Of a DNA stretch of 64,000 bases, positions 1 through 11,559 are shown piece by piece. Position 1 is the stretch's first letter, and every line of letters starts with the position of its first letter. The stretch is from Prinsepia uniflora (lineage: Eukaryota > Streptophyta > Magnoliopsida > Rosales > Rosaceae): assembly GCA_032719365.1 (NCBI GenBank), contig CM064871.1, forward strand, positions 74,132,383-74,196,382. Reading direction: 5' to 3'. A program made the position numbers and the translations under genes. The notes below the pieces were generated by a model, which saw only the letters and a program-made list of their open reading frames with translations, searched no databases and was not told the origin of the DNA.

Positions 1-1235
1 CAACTATTTATGCAATAAGTAGAGCCTTAGAGTGTCATGAATAACTTTCCCCTTTCGCTTCTCATAATACTTTCCTGGGCGTACGGCCTGCGCATACTGA
101 TAACCACCCTTCCACCATTCAACGTTAATCATGGCCAGTTGAGATAGATGTAACGCGAGAAGCAAGGATAATTTCGAGAACACCCCGAGGCTTGCATTGG
201 CATATACTCCATTGGTGTTCTCTTTCTTAATCCAAAACTTGTCACCAGTCATAACCCTTCTAGACACCATAACCAACCGATGGAAGATTTGGTGAATTAC
301 CAAACCCGAGTGTTTACAAACTCCGCCCCAACCTCATGCCCATAGATTCGAGTCTATGGTGTGTGGTGATGAAATCCACACATCACGAAGGGTTAAGGAG
401 AAAATAAACACAAGGGGCGCTACCTGTTCCCGAAAGTAGAATTTTGAAGAAAAAGGGGCCCTGAGATTCATGCAACTCTAAAACATTTAATAGGAAACAA
501 TATTTACATTTAGGAAAGTCACATATATAAATATATATATAGCTCTAAAAATTAATAAAATAAACAAGTATAGAATACAATTAATGAAATAACACAATAA
601 AGGCATTAAATACAATTTATGAACAAGCATATTATGAACATTGTTAATTAATATAATAAGGCAAGCATAAGACATAAAAGTTGTGAACAAAAATGGATAC
701 TCAAATATGAATAAAATAACTTAAGTGTGTAAAAGTATAACCAAATTATGAACAAGTATGACAAATAACAAGTAACATAATTACAACTTATTTATGCTAA
801 CACAAAAATAAAAGGTATGAAAATTTAGTAAAGGTAAATAATAAACAAGTAGGAACATTTAATAAACATAATAAAAGTAAAATGAATAGTTAAAACACAA
901 TCTAAAATTAAGTATGCACAAATTAAATTGTTTATTTATTTACTACTATTGATTTATACTTATCCGAAAGTTTCTTTGTTTTTGTTTTGTTTTTATTTTA
1001 TTTTAATAGAAATATTAAATGAACAAGTAAATAATCATAAAATAAAGTAATTGTAAACAAGTAATATACATGTAATACTGTGAAAGTAAACGAATAAAAT
1101 ATGAACAAGTATTATGGCAACATAATTAAATAAATAAATAAAATTTAAAGAATATGTATACTTAATTCACAAATATGAACATTTCAAATATAAACAATTT
1201 TATACATACTAACACATTAAGAATGATTTTTAATT
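1..1235 (-). mobile_element. Internal region of a minus-strand LTR retrotransposon, cut by the window edge
   Basis: This stretch lies directly 3' (minus strand) of a primer-binding site at 1236-1253, so it is the start of the internal region of an element that continues left of the window. Most of it (about 480-1235) is very AT-rich and full of short near-repeats of the type 'gaacaagta', as expected of non-coding leader sequence. A 99-codon open frame on the minus strand at 4-303 shows no motif I recognise and no Gag or zinc-knuckle signature, so I do not call it a gene. The Athila/Tat assignment rests only on the primer site. Confidence 0.5.
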
Positions 1236-1253
1236 TCCCCGGCAACGGCGCCA
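1236..1253 (-). other. Primer-binding site, GGCGCC type
   Basis: On the minus strand this reads TGGCGCCGTTGCCGGGGA and starts five bases after the end of the LTR at 1259. This string is the priming site described for Athila/Calypso-type plant Ty3 elements (tRNA-Asp). It fixes the orientation of the leftmost element and the inner edge of its 5' LTR. Confidence 0.75.
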
Positions 1254-1794
1254 AAAATTGATAAAGCCCAAACTACGCATTAAATTAAACATGTAATTTG
1301 AGTATTATGCAAATTTAAACCCTTTTGTGTAGTTATAGTATTGATAAGTAGGGATCGTTCTTAACCGAGGAAATGAGGGGATATTAATAATATGTTTAGT
1401 TAAAAAGAATAATGAATAATTAATGAATTGAAGAATTAAATAATTAAATAATTAAATAATCACATAATTAATTAATTGAATAATCAAGTAATAAAGAATT
1501 AAAGAATTAACGAATAAAGGAATAAACGAATTAATAAATAAGAGAATCAATAAATTAATGAAATAACGAATAAATGAATTAAATGAATAAAAGAATAAAG
1601 ATTGGGGTTTTAGGGATTTTGATCATGCAAAATAAGTAAAGACATAAATGAACTAATTCTATTCCTATTTTAACATATATACAAGTGGACTTTCTTTAAA
1701 CACAAAATCTACCAACACTCTAACATTTGCAAAGTTTGAATACATCACAAAATTCTACTTTCACCATCTCACTCATGCATTCATTTTATAAACA

Positions 1795-1943
1795 TTATAA
1801 ATGCACCGAAATGCGGTCATAAACACTTATAAATTGATTAACCCAATGTTTATGATTTGAATGTGTATTAAACATTTAAATCTCTTCAATTTTATACTAA
1901 GTGCACTGAAACGCGGTCATAAACACTTAGTATAAAATTGAAG
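1795..1943. repeat. Twin hairpins with a shared 20-nt loop, 100 bp apart
   Basis: Hairpin 1 has arms 1795-1803 and 1824-1832 (8 of 9 pairs). Hairpin 2 has arms 1884-1903 and 1924-1943 (20 of 20 pairs). The loops (1804-1823 and 1904-1923) are both 20 nt, start exactly 100 bp apart and match at 18 of 20 positions, with the common core 'gcggtcataaa'. The stems have different sequences. They lie in the transcribed part of the LTR, downstream of the presumed TATA box on the minus strand. Confidence 0.8.
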
Positions 1944-2358
1944 CTTAAGCACTCAAATGTATGAAGTAAATGAAGTTTGAAAAGTAGAACACATTATAAT
2001 AATATCCTTGTCTACAAAAAGTTAGAAAGAAAATACCCACAAAAATATTGAACTAAAGAAAATAAAACCGAAACAACAATGAGAGTTTAAGCAAAGGAAA
2101 GAACAAGTTACACCTTCGGAATCCAAGAAAGCTTGTGATTCCGAAAATGGATGGAATAAAAATGACATGTTATTCATAAGATTTTCTGACAGCAGAAGAA
2201 ACCTTATGAAGATGGATGAATAAACACGAGAATGCGAACTTAAACTCAAGAATTGCAACGGAAATACTAGGCTTGATATTTCTAAAGGAAGGATACAATT
2301 TTGTGTTTTGGAGTTCTTTCCCCATACAAAGTCCCCCTTTCAAGTGAAAATGAACTCC

Positions 2359-2366
2359 TATTTATA
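2359..2366 (-). promoter_or_regulatory. Probable TATA box of the leftmost LTR
   Basis: The minus strand reads TATAAATA inside a short palindrome (CTCCTAT/ATAGGAG, 2355-2370). Position and strand fit a U3 promoter driving transcription leftwards through the LTR into the internal region. No transcript data are available. Confidence 0.45.
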
Positions 2367-2859
2367 GGAGGAAAAAGCTACTAAAAATAAATAAAGTAAT
2401 AAAAAAAATACAATAAAATAAAAGAAAATGCAATGATGACTAATTATGAACAATGATGTTTAATGATGAAAATTAGGTAAGGTTTGGAATTAATTTGTGG
2501 CTAAAAATAAAAGAAATAGGACAAAATGGGACTGTTGGGCTGCTGGTTTGTACAGGCTGGTGAAAATGGGCTGCACTGTTGGAGGCTTCGGACCAGGCGG
2601 CAGGTGAAAAGCAGGTGGGCTGGGGGCAGTTGGGCGTACGAACTGCAGCAGTTTAGTGGGCAAGTGGGCTGGCGTAAGTTGGGCTGGCTGGTTTGGTGAG
2701 CAGCAGAAGCACAGGAGCACGCGTGGGCTGCGCGGTTAGGTGGAGCAGGTGGCGCAAGTGGGCTGGGCACGGGCCAGGCGAGCAGCAGGTAGATGGGCTC
2801 ACGTGAAGGTTGTTGTCGATCAAACCCATCAAAGCTGAGTTGGTGGTGGTATTCAAGGG

Positions 2860-3362
2860 ACCTGAGGATTGATTTTGGAACCCTAAGACTCATGGCGGAG
2901 CTCACGGCGGTGAGCAGGAAGAAGGTAAGTTTCGGGTCCCCTATTTTCCAGTTTTGGTTCGAATGAAAAGTCACGAGTTTTGGTAGGTGTTTGAGACATT
3001 CTATTGATCCTAACAGTTGTAGGAAGCTAGTACTGAGCTCAAGGATTCAAAATCGTGGCCGGAAGGACAGCGGGTGGCCGAAAGCAGCAACTGGTTTTTC
3101 TGGGTTTTTGCTTCGACTTTGGGAGGTGAGATTTAGACCCTAATTTCGTGTGTTAATGAGATGAATCTGTTGCTTAGAATGGGACGAAACTATTGGTGAA
3201 GAGAGGATTGAAAATGGATTGAATTTGAGTGAGAACCGGCCTCGCCGGCTCGGTTCGACCGGACCGGTCTGAACCGGATTGGCTAGAGGTAGGAGACGAT
3301 GAACAATGCAGGCGCGTGGCTTCCACGCGCAGCCCTTTTGGGTGGGGCGTGAGGGCGCGTGG
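2860..3362 (+). mobile_element. LTR K, left part (plus-oriented, chromovirus-type family)
   Basis: This piece continues at 6371 after removal of solo LTR A and its target duplication. It resembles, in the opposite orientation, the same section of LTRs G and I: a 'cacggcggtgagc' block, then a GCGCGT-rich block at about 3312-3362. The left edge is approximate because the leftmost element appears to have inserted here. No coding capacity is expected. Confidence 0.5.
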
Positions 3363-6300
3363 TGACAGGACCCATCCCAATCCCCCAGGATTACCGTGGA
3401 ATGTGCCCTGCTCCCGTTTAACAAGGGGTGTCAGACAAGGGATAACCAAAAGTCACTGCCCAAACGGGGCTTCCAGAGTGCGCAAGGATCGATGGAGGAG
3501 GCGTGCAATGTCCCAGTCTCTGCTGCAGTCGCATCCGTAATCAACCTGAAGGGCATTAAAACCAATAAAAGCTGTGAGTGGACGAAAATCATTAAGTTTA
3601 GTAAACAAAGTTATAAGACATTTATGCCCTCTAATAAAAATGTATGCATGCCACGAAAACCAGTAACCAAAACGTTTGTTCAATCAAGCCATTAGGGCCT
3701 AGCCCAAAAACCGTAACTCAAAACCAAGCATTGGAACTCAGCCTAAAACTGTGGAATACCACATTCAGACATATTAAAACCATGTGGGCCACCGCCCAAA
3801 TTCATAAACATAAATCCATAAATCCAAAACCATTTGGGGTCCCCGACCCGAAATACCATTTCAATAACCAATAATCCATTTTTACCTCATAAATACAAAT
3901 CCAACCGAAAAGCCATTTCATAGATTCATTAATTGATATTTACCACTACCATCTCCAGCATCCCAGATGCTTAGCGTCCCAGACGCTTGACGTCCCATTC
4001 GTCATATCTCACAGTATAATAAGCGACGCGTGCTGCTCGGGGTCCCTCCGGGTCAATATCTTTGACATCACAGATGTCTGACGTCCCAGACGTCAATCAT
4101 AGCAATCCTGCTCCTGAGTCACAATACGGTCCGGTAACTCCGTACAATGACCCCTCGCAGACAATGCACCGTGACTTCACCAGTGTCCCAGACATCTGGA
4201 GGATACCATCATATATCCTTGTATCCAGATGGTATATGGAAAACAGTTTTATTAAATCATTTCACAACATTACAATGGGCCCTGCCTGAAATCTCCATAA
4301 AACAATACAATTCCATTTAGGGTCCCTAACCCGAAATCACATTTATTAAACATAGGGTCCCAGACCCGAAATCATATTTATAACCCAACTGGGCCTCATG
4401 CCCGATTTTATGAACCACTGGGCCCACGGCCCGATTTGTAAACCAATTGGGCCCACGTCCCGAATTCGTAACTCAATTGGACTCTAAGTCCGCGGTTTCC
4501 AAGACAATTGGGTCTTAAACCCGAGTTCATCTTTCGAATTTCAAAACTGTTTTATCACATTATTCATTAAATTGCAAGCACGTAAAACCACAATAAAACC
4601 GTTAACCTCGATATACGTGAAATACGAAAAACACCTCGAAATACGTGCAACATACCCGAAATCAATACTCACAATCACCATCATAGAAATCACGTATGTG
4701 AAACATATAACACAGTTAAGCATGCATAGGATTTATAAAATCAAAGTCCACTCACAGACCGTTTAACGATACGCCTCGACAAGCGTGCCATAGGCCTTCC
4801 CGAGCCACACCACTATCACCGGGACTCCCAATCCTGTCCAAATCACATTAGAGGGTCACTAACCTCTTCATTAATATCCTATTAAAGTCCCGTAATTTTC
4901 TCGAATTTTTAACTATTTTTAAACTTGATTTAAAACCTTCGGACGTCCCGAACAATATCGAGACGGTGTCCGATCGACACGAAACCAATCCCAAAATGTT
5001 CGTTACATTAAATAGGGTAGAATTCATATTGACCTCACCTCGAGATTCGTGCCCACGCGCCATTACGCGCCGCCGTGAGGGGCTGCGCGTGAAACCCACG
5101 CTCCTGCTACAGTGTCATCGTCCCAACCCCTTTGCCTTAATTACTTCAATTGATCATTCAACCCGTTTATTTTTAAGTTCAATTAAAGGTCTGTAAACTC
5201 AATTACACGATCACTTACCTAAAATCCATCGATTCCACGATGAACAATGAAGAACACCCATGTACTGTTCATTCATCGAATTCCGTCAATGGCTACTGGT
5301 TTCTTCCAATTGATTCACCCAGAAGCATCAATGGACCATGGGAAACTGTTTCCCCACATCAATTACATCGTTTGATCATCCCACGATCATGACTCAACCT
5401 CGACTCAAGCTCTCTACTACCAGGCCCGTTCAGAGCCAATTGGTGGCCAATTCCCTTCGTTCTTTCGACGATTCTGATCGTGGCACTCCCAGAAAGCTTG
5501 AAATGAGCTCAATTTTGATCCTCAGAGCCCATCACTCAACAATTGAATTTCCCCGCCAAATTTCTCAAAATTCGATTTTGCTTCCAGCCCCCCACTCTCT
5601 GTCTTTCGTGTTTCTCTCAGTTAGATTCAGTCCTCAAGTCTCTAAATTTCCCACTCACAAGGTCAGCTATGGAAGGGAATGATGGTGAGAGGGGAATTTG
5701 CTCTCTGTTGTTCACGGTTCAAACAAGAACACAGAGAAGGCATAATGGGGATTTAATTAAGGTTAATGGTTATGATGATGTTGGGAGGGAAACATGGAGC
5801 TGATTTCAGGCCCTAAAACAAGGGATGAGTGACACTTGTCACTTATCCAAGCAGCCACATCAACGGTCACTATTTAATATTATAATATTATTTTAATCGG
5901 AGCCTCGGTTCGTTTGGTTAATCGAATTCGTTCCCGTGACCCTAACTTCGTCGTCGAATCTCCGATTTCGGCATGTTGCCTGTCATTGGGTTTGTATCGA
6001 CATGTTCTACGTAATGGTCCTTGGCCCTTGTCCATTGGACCTCCCAGGTCAAAAGTCAACATTTGACCCCTTTACTACCAAATTACCAAAATGCCCCTCA
6101 ACTTCCGATCGTCATAACTTTCTCCTCGAGTGTCGGTATCGAACGTGCCACCTGTCTATGAACTCGTGACGTCCTGAACTACGTCACAGTCATCGATCAA
6201 AGTCCTTTTGACCGCCCGTTCAAAAAGTTATCATTTTGCCCACGACCAGGGGCAAAACGGTCATTTTGCACATCTTGTCCGATTTCTCCCTACTAATCAC

Positions 6301-6365
6301 CGATCAACCTTACTAATCAAAATTAGTCACTAATCTAATCCTGGAATTCGGGACGGGTCGTTACA
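3363..6365 (-). mobile_element. Solo LTR A (3.0 kb) with perfect target-site duplication
   Basis: On the + strand it runs from 'tgacaggaccc' to 'gggtcgttaca', so on the minus strand it starts TGTAACGACCC and ends in CA like the other LTRs here. It is flanked by the 5-bp duplication cgtgg (3358-3362 and 6366-6370). There is no internal region or second LTR, so it is a product of LTR-LTR recombination. It contains a hairpin array (3695-4522), a GCGCGT block (about 5054-5091), a 26-bp palindrome (5823-5848) and two diverged copies of a U3 module (about 5933-6032 and 6107-6205). Confidence 0.9.
3695..4522. repeat. Array of at least 12 short hairpins in LTR A
   Basis: Perfect stems of 4-7 bp with 3-5 nt loops occur at 3695 (GGGC/GCCC), 3786 (GGGC/GCCC), 3837 (GGGTC/GACCC), 3957 (AGCATC/GATGCT), 3973 (AGCGTC/GACGCT), 3988 (TGACG/CGTCA), 4064 (GACATC/GATGTC), 4079 (TGACGTC/GACGTCA), 4355 (GGGTC/GACCC), 4391 (GGGC/GCCC), 4420 (GGGCC/GGCCC), 4479 (GGACT/AGTCC) and 4510 (GGGT/ACCC). 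Many have the loop CCA and are followed by 'cgaaat' or similar. The last ones form a degenerate tandem repeat of about 30 bp. Confidence 0.75.
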
Positions 6366-6370
6366 CGTGG

Positions 6371-7851
6371 GGACTGTTCCCAGGAAACGTTCAATACGTT
6401 TTTCACTCTAACCGATGTAACGAACATTTTAGGACAAGTTTCGTATCGATCGGACACCGGATCGAGTTAGTTTTGAGTATTCGAAGGTTTAGGGGTTCGT
6501 TTAAATTACGTTTAAAATCCCAAAAACTTGTGGAAATTAGGGTAAGCTTAAATGAAGTGTTTGTGACCCGAATTGTTGACTTTGACAGGTCGGGAAATTC
6601 CTGAGACAGCCGAGGACCGTACAGGACGCGAGTGACGTGTTTGGAACTGTGAGTGGACTGTTTGTTTTCTAACCGAGCATGCATAACTATTTTTCCTTAT
6701 ATTGTTTATGTTTCGATTCTGCTTTTACGGTTTCGATATATGGACTTATGCTTATGATTTATATACTTGCTTTACTTGAGTACACGTTTTTCAATACGAG
6801 TTATCGGATTTGTACGTACTTCGAGAATATGATTTCTGTGATGTTTTTAGTATGGTTTCGGATGAATGATCATGTTTATACACATTCTGTTTTATTAAGA
6901 TTTGTGGATTTGATTTGAGGTTGGAAGTGAAATTCGGGAGGAAGTCATCTTTTAATCAAACGTAGTTTCGATTTTCGAAGATTTCCGGTTTGGCTTTGGT
7001 TTTCGGATTTTGATGAATGTTCTTATGCTTGAAAAATGGTTTTAAGTTTAAAGACTCGGAAAACCCACTGGATCTGGTTTTGAGTTTAAAGACTCGGATT
7101 GATTGATGGGAGGAGGGCCCTGGATTGATGTGTTTTAAGTTTAAAGACTCGGTATGGTTTTAAGTTTAAAGACTCGGTGATGATGATACCCCCTGAGGCC
7201 TGTGATTGTGTTTTGAGTTTAAAGACTCATTGATATCCCGGGAAGGCCTAGTTATTGTGCATTGTGTTTTGAGTTTAAAGACTTGGGGCGCACTTGAGAT
7301 CCAGTAAACTTGTATGATCGATGTTTTTTCACTGGTTTTTCAAAGGTTTTGAGTTGTGACCCGAATAACTTGGTTTCTATGGATTTAGGGCCGAGTGCCT
7401 GAACTTTGGTTTTGATTTCTGATGATTTCTGCACTTCTTTTCCTTTCGTACTTATTGCTGTTTTAAGATACTTGGTTATGCATGCTTGTTTTCAAACGGA
7501 GGGTGAAACCCTATTTTATTTAGTAAACGGTTTTAAAATTCTTATTTATTTTTAGTCCACTCACGCTTTTAATGTTTTTTTTACACCCTCCAGGTCGTGG
7601 TGCAAGCTTTGGGGCTACCGTTGAGGCAGAGTCCGAGGCATAAAGTCATCCGTTGCGCGCTTAGCTTACAGTAGGGCTTGTATTTGTTTTCGTACTGTTA
7701 CTATGCTTTGTAAACTGTATGACTTTTCTCCCTGGTCTGACAATGTGGGTTTTGTTGTAAATAAGGTTATTTTGGTCTTTTACATGTGTTTGTCAGACAG
7801 GAGCAGGGTTCGCCTCGGTTATCAAGGTGATAATCGGGGTGGGTCCTGTCA
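6371..7851 (+). mobile_element. LTR K, right part
   Basis: It continues from 3362 after the solo LTR A insertion (the duplicated cgtgg is 6366-6370) and ends in 'gggtcctgtca', the 3' end shared with LTRs H and J. Shared landmarks are 'gtgagtggac' near 6650, the GAGTTTAAAGACTC array (7044-7284) and a 'caggtcgtgg' block near 7592. After 7851 the sequence switches to the middle of a minus-strand LTR, which gives the insertion point in element 2's left LTR; the candidate right-hand target copy is gctac. The left counterpart is outside the window. Confidence 0.85.
7044..7284. repeat. Six-fold array of GAGTTTAAAGACTC-type motifs
   Basis: Copies start near 7044, 7082, 7138, 7162, 7215 and 7271. Each carries the near-palindromic 14-mer GAGTTTAAAGACTC or a one-base variant, usually preceded by 'gtttt'. 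The same motif on the other strand (GAGTCTTTAAACTC) is arrayed in the LTRs of element 2 and element 4. Confidence 0.8.
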
Positions 7852-9077
7852 GCTACAGTACCGGGTACTGTTCATCATCTCTGCTCGATTGCCTGCATTT
7901 GGGTCTTTTGACCCGCGATACGACCCGACTTGTTCTCCTGCAATTCGACTTCGATTCTTGCAATTAGTTCACCGAATTCCATCTATTATAGCTTAATTTA
8001 AGTTCTGTATTGCTAATTACATGAATCGAGCTTTTAATCTATCAATTCCTCGATGAACATTCAAACGGGCTTTAACTTCGAACTCATTTATTTCTCATCT
8101 ATTACTTCAATTAATCACACATGAAGGATCCTAGGAGTTCAAAGAACATTAATACATACTGAATTTCACCATTCCTTACCTCTAAGTATGTGAACTTAAC
8201 CTCGATTTTCCACGGTTTTTGGAAGTTCAGTTCCCGGTCAAAACACAGCCAAACTCTTTCGATATTGATATGGTTAGACTCGAAATGGGCTCAGAAGGTC
8301 GTTTCTATTCTTAGTTTGGATCCACCCAGCTTACAATTCACGATTGAAATTGTTTTCTCAATTTATCCAATTCGGGTTTTCTGGGTTTCTAACTCTCTTG
8401 GTATCCCTCTTCAGTTCCTCTCTATCCACTCGGTTTTAGCCCAATCTAGTTCTGGTACAAGCATTTCACTCGGCCTTATCAATTTGCTCCCAAGATCAAT
8501 GAATTTAAGTGATGGATTTGGAGGTAAACACATGTTCTCAGTTTTTGAGCTTACTCATCCACGACCGATCAGTCTTGTATTAATTTCCTGGTGACAAGTG
8601 TCCCACAACCGTCACAGTTCAACCAATTCCCTTTGCCCTGTTAATTTACCATTTTACCCCTTCTACTTAAAATTACCAAATTGCCCTTCATCATTTTAGA
8701 ATCACAACTTTCTCATCCGAAGTCCGACTCCAACGTGCCGCATGTCGTTACAATCAGGGACTCAAAACCTATCAAACGGTCCTCGAAATGTGTGAAAATT
8801 CTAGGTCGTGTGAAAAGTCAACTATTTATCCCATTTTCAACCAATTTACCAATATTCCCTTAACCTTTCTAACATCATAACTTTCTCCTCGGATGTCGGA
8901 ATCAGACGTGCCACCTGTCTATGAACTCGTGACGTCTCGAACTACGTCACAGTCATCGGTCAAAATCCATTTGACCGCTCGAAACAAAAGTCAACCGTTC
9001 GCCCAATTCCAAGGGAAAAATCGTCATTTTCTTCAAATTTGCCAAAATTTCCTTTTTCGAATGTCCGGGTCGTTATA
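7852..9077 (-). mobile_element. Element 2, 3' LTR (left copy, truncated)
   Basis: This piece matches 24,174-25,389, the distal part of element 2's right LTR, over about 1.2 kb. The shared start is 'gctacagtaccgggtactg'. It ends 'gggtcgttata', with one substitution against the usual gttaca. The proximal half is missing because LTR K lies there. It is followed by the polypurine-tract region expected next to a minus-strand 3' LTR. Confidence 0.8.
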
Positions 9078-10258
9078 ACCTACCCCTCTTAAAGAATTTC
9101 ATCCTCGAAATTCCAATTAGTAGGTGCCATGATATTTTTCCCGAGGAAACATGTCTAAGATGAACCCGAAACATAATCAACCTCAATCGGATATAAATCA
9201 CACCCAACTCATAAGAATCATATAACCAGTCTCAATCTTTCTGTAAATCCCTGCCCCATGGGCAGTCATACCACATACTGGCTCGAAATACGTAGCCTAG
9301 CTCACGTTCGAGTCCACACAACCCAGGATACACAAGAATGAGTCATATCTTCTCAATCACATGTCATCCACTCGTGACATGGTACAATAGCTAAATCTCC
9401 ACACATATGCCATCAGGCCACCAGGCCAAGAAACGCATAAGGTTCAAGAACTCGGGAACTCATTCCCCCCGCTAGGTCAATCACACCATATCCCTTTCCT
9501 AGGGTCACTATGTATAATGAATTTAACTTTTCCTCCTGATGCTTTTCTATCGCCAATAAGCACTCAGTACAATCATTCATACTATATCGCAAATCACATC
9601 CCTTTCTTAACTTCGACTCCATCATACACCAAGTATGATCCTGCTGTTGGACCCCAATAGTCCAAGTGATCGGAAATCATGTATTACTCCAATCCTATGG
9701 AGTTCCCTCAATAACAGGATTTCACCTATCATTAAGTGATCAAACGTGACACTTCCCCCCCCCCCCCCCCCCCCCCACCCAAATAATACCTTATCCAACA
9801 ATGCGGCCGTAATCTCAACTGGCATCGATACACACCTCACCGAATCCCAAACCTCATAGTGACATCTCATTATACACACAGAAAGGATCAACATCAAACA
9901 TAAGTCAATGTTTCTCTATTTGTAACCATTCATTTACAGTTCTCATTTCCAATAAGTCTAACCTCATTCCGGGTCAATCACCATAACTGGCAAAACATGG
10001 TACAAAACCCCTCTTCAATCCTCTGTGGTACCTATCCGATCTCACAACAACTCACGTTCCCCGTGACAGTCTTTAATTATTTTCCATTGACCATTACATC
10101 TGTTTCTTCTGGGGTTTACACTAATCCTGTTCATTATTAGTATCCGTTCCTCACAAATATAACTAATTCATTTGACCATTTCAGGGTATCACCATCGACT
10201 AACCTTAACAATATCAATTCCGGACATCATCTTTTCTCTCTCTTACTCATAACCAATA
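9078..10258 (-). mobile_element. Element 2, internal region, 3' part (decayed)
   Basis: It starts with a minus-strand polypurine tract (9078-9093) and the conserved hairpin GAATTTC/GAAATTC (9094-9113), as in the other elements. No pol frame is readable, and short open frames here show no recognisable domain. It is interrupted at 10258 by element 1 and resumes at 20384. The flanks caata/taata agree at four of five positions and are probably a mutated target duplication. Confidence 0.65.
9755..9776. repeat. Homopolymer of 22 C
   Basis: There is an uninterrupted run of 22 C, equivalent to poly-G on the strand in which element 2 is read. It could form a G-quadruplex. Its exact length may be unreliable in the assembly. 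Confidence 0.9.
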
Positions 10259-10770
10259 TGACAGGACCCGCCCCGACCCTCTCTGGGACCACATGGGGAC
10301 GTGCTCTGCTCCCTTCTGACACCCCAAATAATGTTCCAATTTTAACCTTAAACGTTCAAATGCATAAAAACCAAATTAAAGTTTTACATCAAGTTCGAAA
10401 TAAACAGATGTCAGACAAGGGTTGAAATCCAAATCACAAGTTGCGAGCACGACTCTAACATAAACCTGCGGGTAAAATCACCCAACAGGGATTCAGGTAC
10501 GCAGAAGTAGATCTATGCCTCAGCCTCAGGTTCCTCCTCTACCTCATTAGCACGACCTGGAGGGGTTACCAAAACATCAAGGGTGAGTGGACCGAAACTC
10601 AAGTTTATAAAATCGTTTAGTAAGTAAAACATATAATTTACCCCTCCGTTTTCCAAACATGCATGCATCAGAATTTAAAAAAAAAACCATAATTCATATA
10701 ATATGTATCATAAGGCATATAATAAAACCATAAACATAATTTTAGCCACTGTACTATACACTCTGATCTT

Positions 10771-10957
10771 GACATCCCCGATGTCTGACGTCCCTGACGT
10801 CCAATAAGGTCACAATCTCAAGGCTACGCGTGCCACTCGGGTCTCAATTCTGAGTTCAATCCCCGAACCCCGTTCGGGTACAGCATCCCCGATGCTTAGC
10901 ATCATAGACGCTGGACGTTCTAGACGTCCGTGACCACTCCGGGGTACCTCATCCGGA
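10771..10957. repeat. Hairpin cluster in element 1 LTR
   Basis: Perfect stems: GACATC/GATGTC (10,771-10,785), GACGTC/GACGTC (10,787-10,801), CCCGAA/TTCGGG (10,862-10,878), AGCATC/GATGCT (10,882-10,896), GGACGT/ACGTCC (10,913-10,929) and a CTCCGG/CCGGAG pair (about 10,935-10,957). The equivalent cluster in the right LTR begins at 18,121. Confidence 0.75.
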
Positions 10958-11559
10958 GGAGACAGTATCACATGAATGGATCTATACAGTTCAGTACCAA
11001 ATACATTTTATTGATATCCACATGCAAAGCATATATATATATACATAGATAAAATCCAAACCAATCTTTAAGTTTCATCAGACGGGTCTCATGCCCAAAT
11101 ACCGTGAAACGTGCCATAACCATAATTTCCATATCATAAAAACCGTTATTTGTTTTTAGCATGTGAATATATATAAGTAAACCAGAAAACATTTATGCAC
11201 GCAAGGGTTTAAGGAAAACGGCCCACTCAAAGTACAATCCTGCTGAAAACCGAACGTATACCCTCGTTCTGGTACAATTGTACAATCCCTGTCATGTCCA
11301 AAGTATACGTAAAGGTCAATACAAACCCCTAACATTTAACCATGAAACCCTAGACCGAAACCGGCCCGGCAAAGCTGCCCGAACGCGCTTCCCGAGGCAA
11401 TAAACCTCATTTTGACCAACTTAATGATCTCCGATTGACCCGAAACCACCGCCATTGGATCCGGATCATCGAAACCGAAAGAATGGTGGTGGTCCCACCA
11501 AAAACACTGTTCACACGCGCCCCCACGCGCCGGTCAACGCGTCGGTCAACGCAGGAACA

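Larger units (their letters stand above)
1259..2850 (-). mobile_element. 5' LTR of the leftmost element (outer edge approximate)
   Basis: The LTR begins on the + strand with 'tgataaagccc', next to the primer site, so on the minus strand it ends in CA. Reading left to right it holds an AT-rich part (1259-1600), two hairpins with a shared loop (1795-1943), a minus-strand TATA box near 2359 and a GC-rich part rich in 'tgggctg' (2540-2800). I could not locate the outer end. It must lie where sequence resembling the other LTR families begins, between about 2400 and 2885. The second LTR of this element is not in the window. Confidence 0.5.

Noticed and set aside
4..303. 99-codon minus-strand frame at the window start
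   Set aside because: It could be the Gag region of the leftmost element by position, but no Gag motif is seen and the frame is cut by the window edge; not called.
3229..3540. Open frames of about 90-100 codons on both strands
   Set aside because: They cross the border of LTR K and solo LTR A and exist only because of GC-rich LTR sequence; no domain is visible.
5338..5803. Two overlapping + strand open frames
   Set aside because: They lie inside solo LTR A, have no recognisable motif, and do not correspond to anything readable in the other LTRs.
9413..9897. Two adjoining minus-strand frames with a poly-Gly stretch
   Set aside because: The Gly run is the 22-C homopolymer read in one frame; the region is the decayed interior of element 2.
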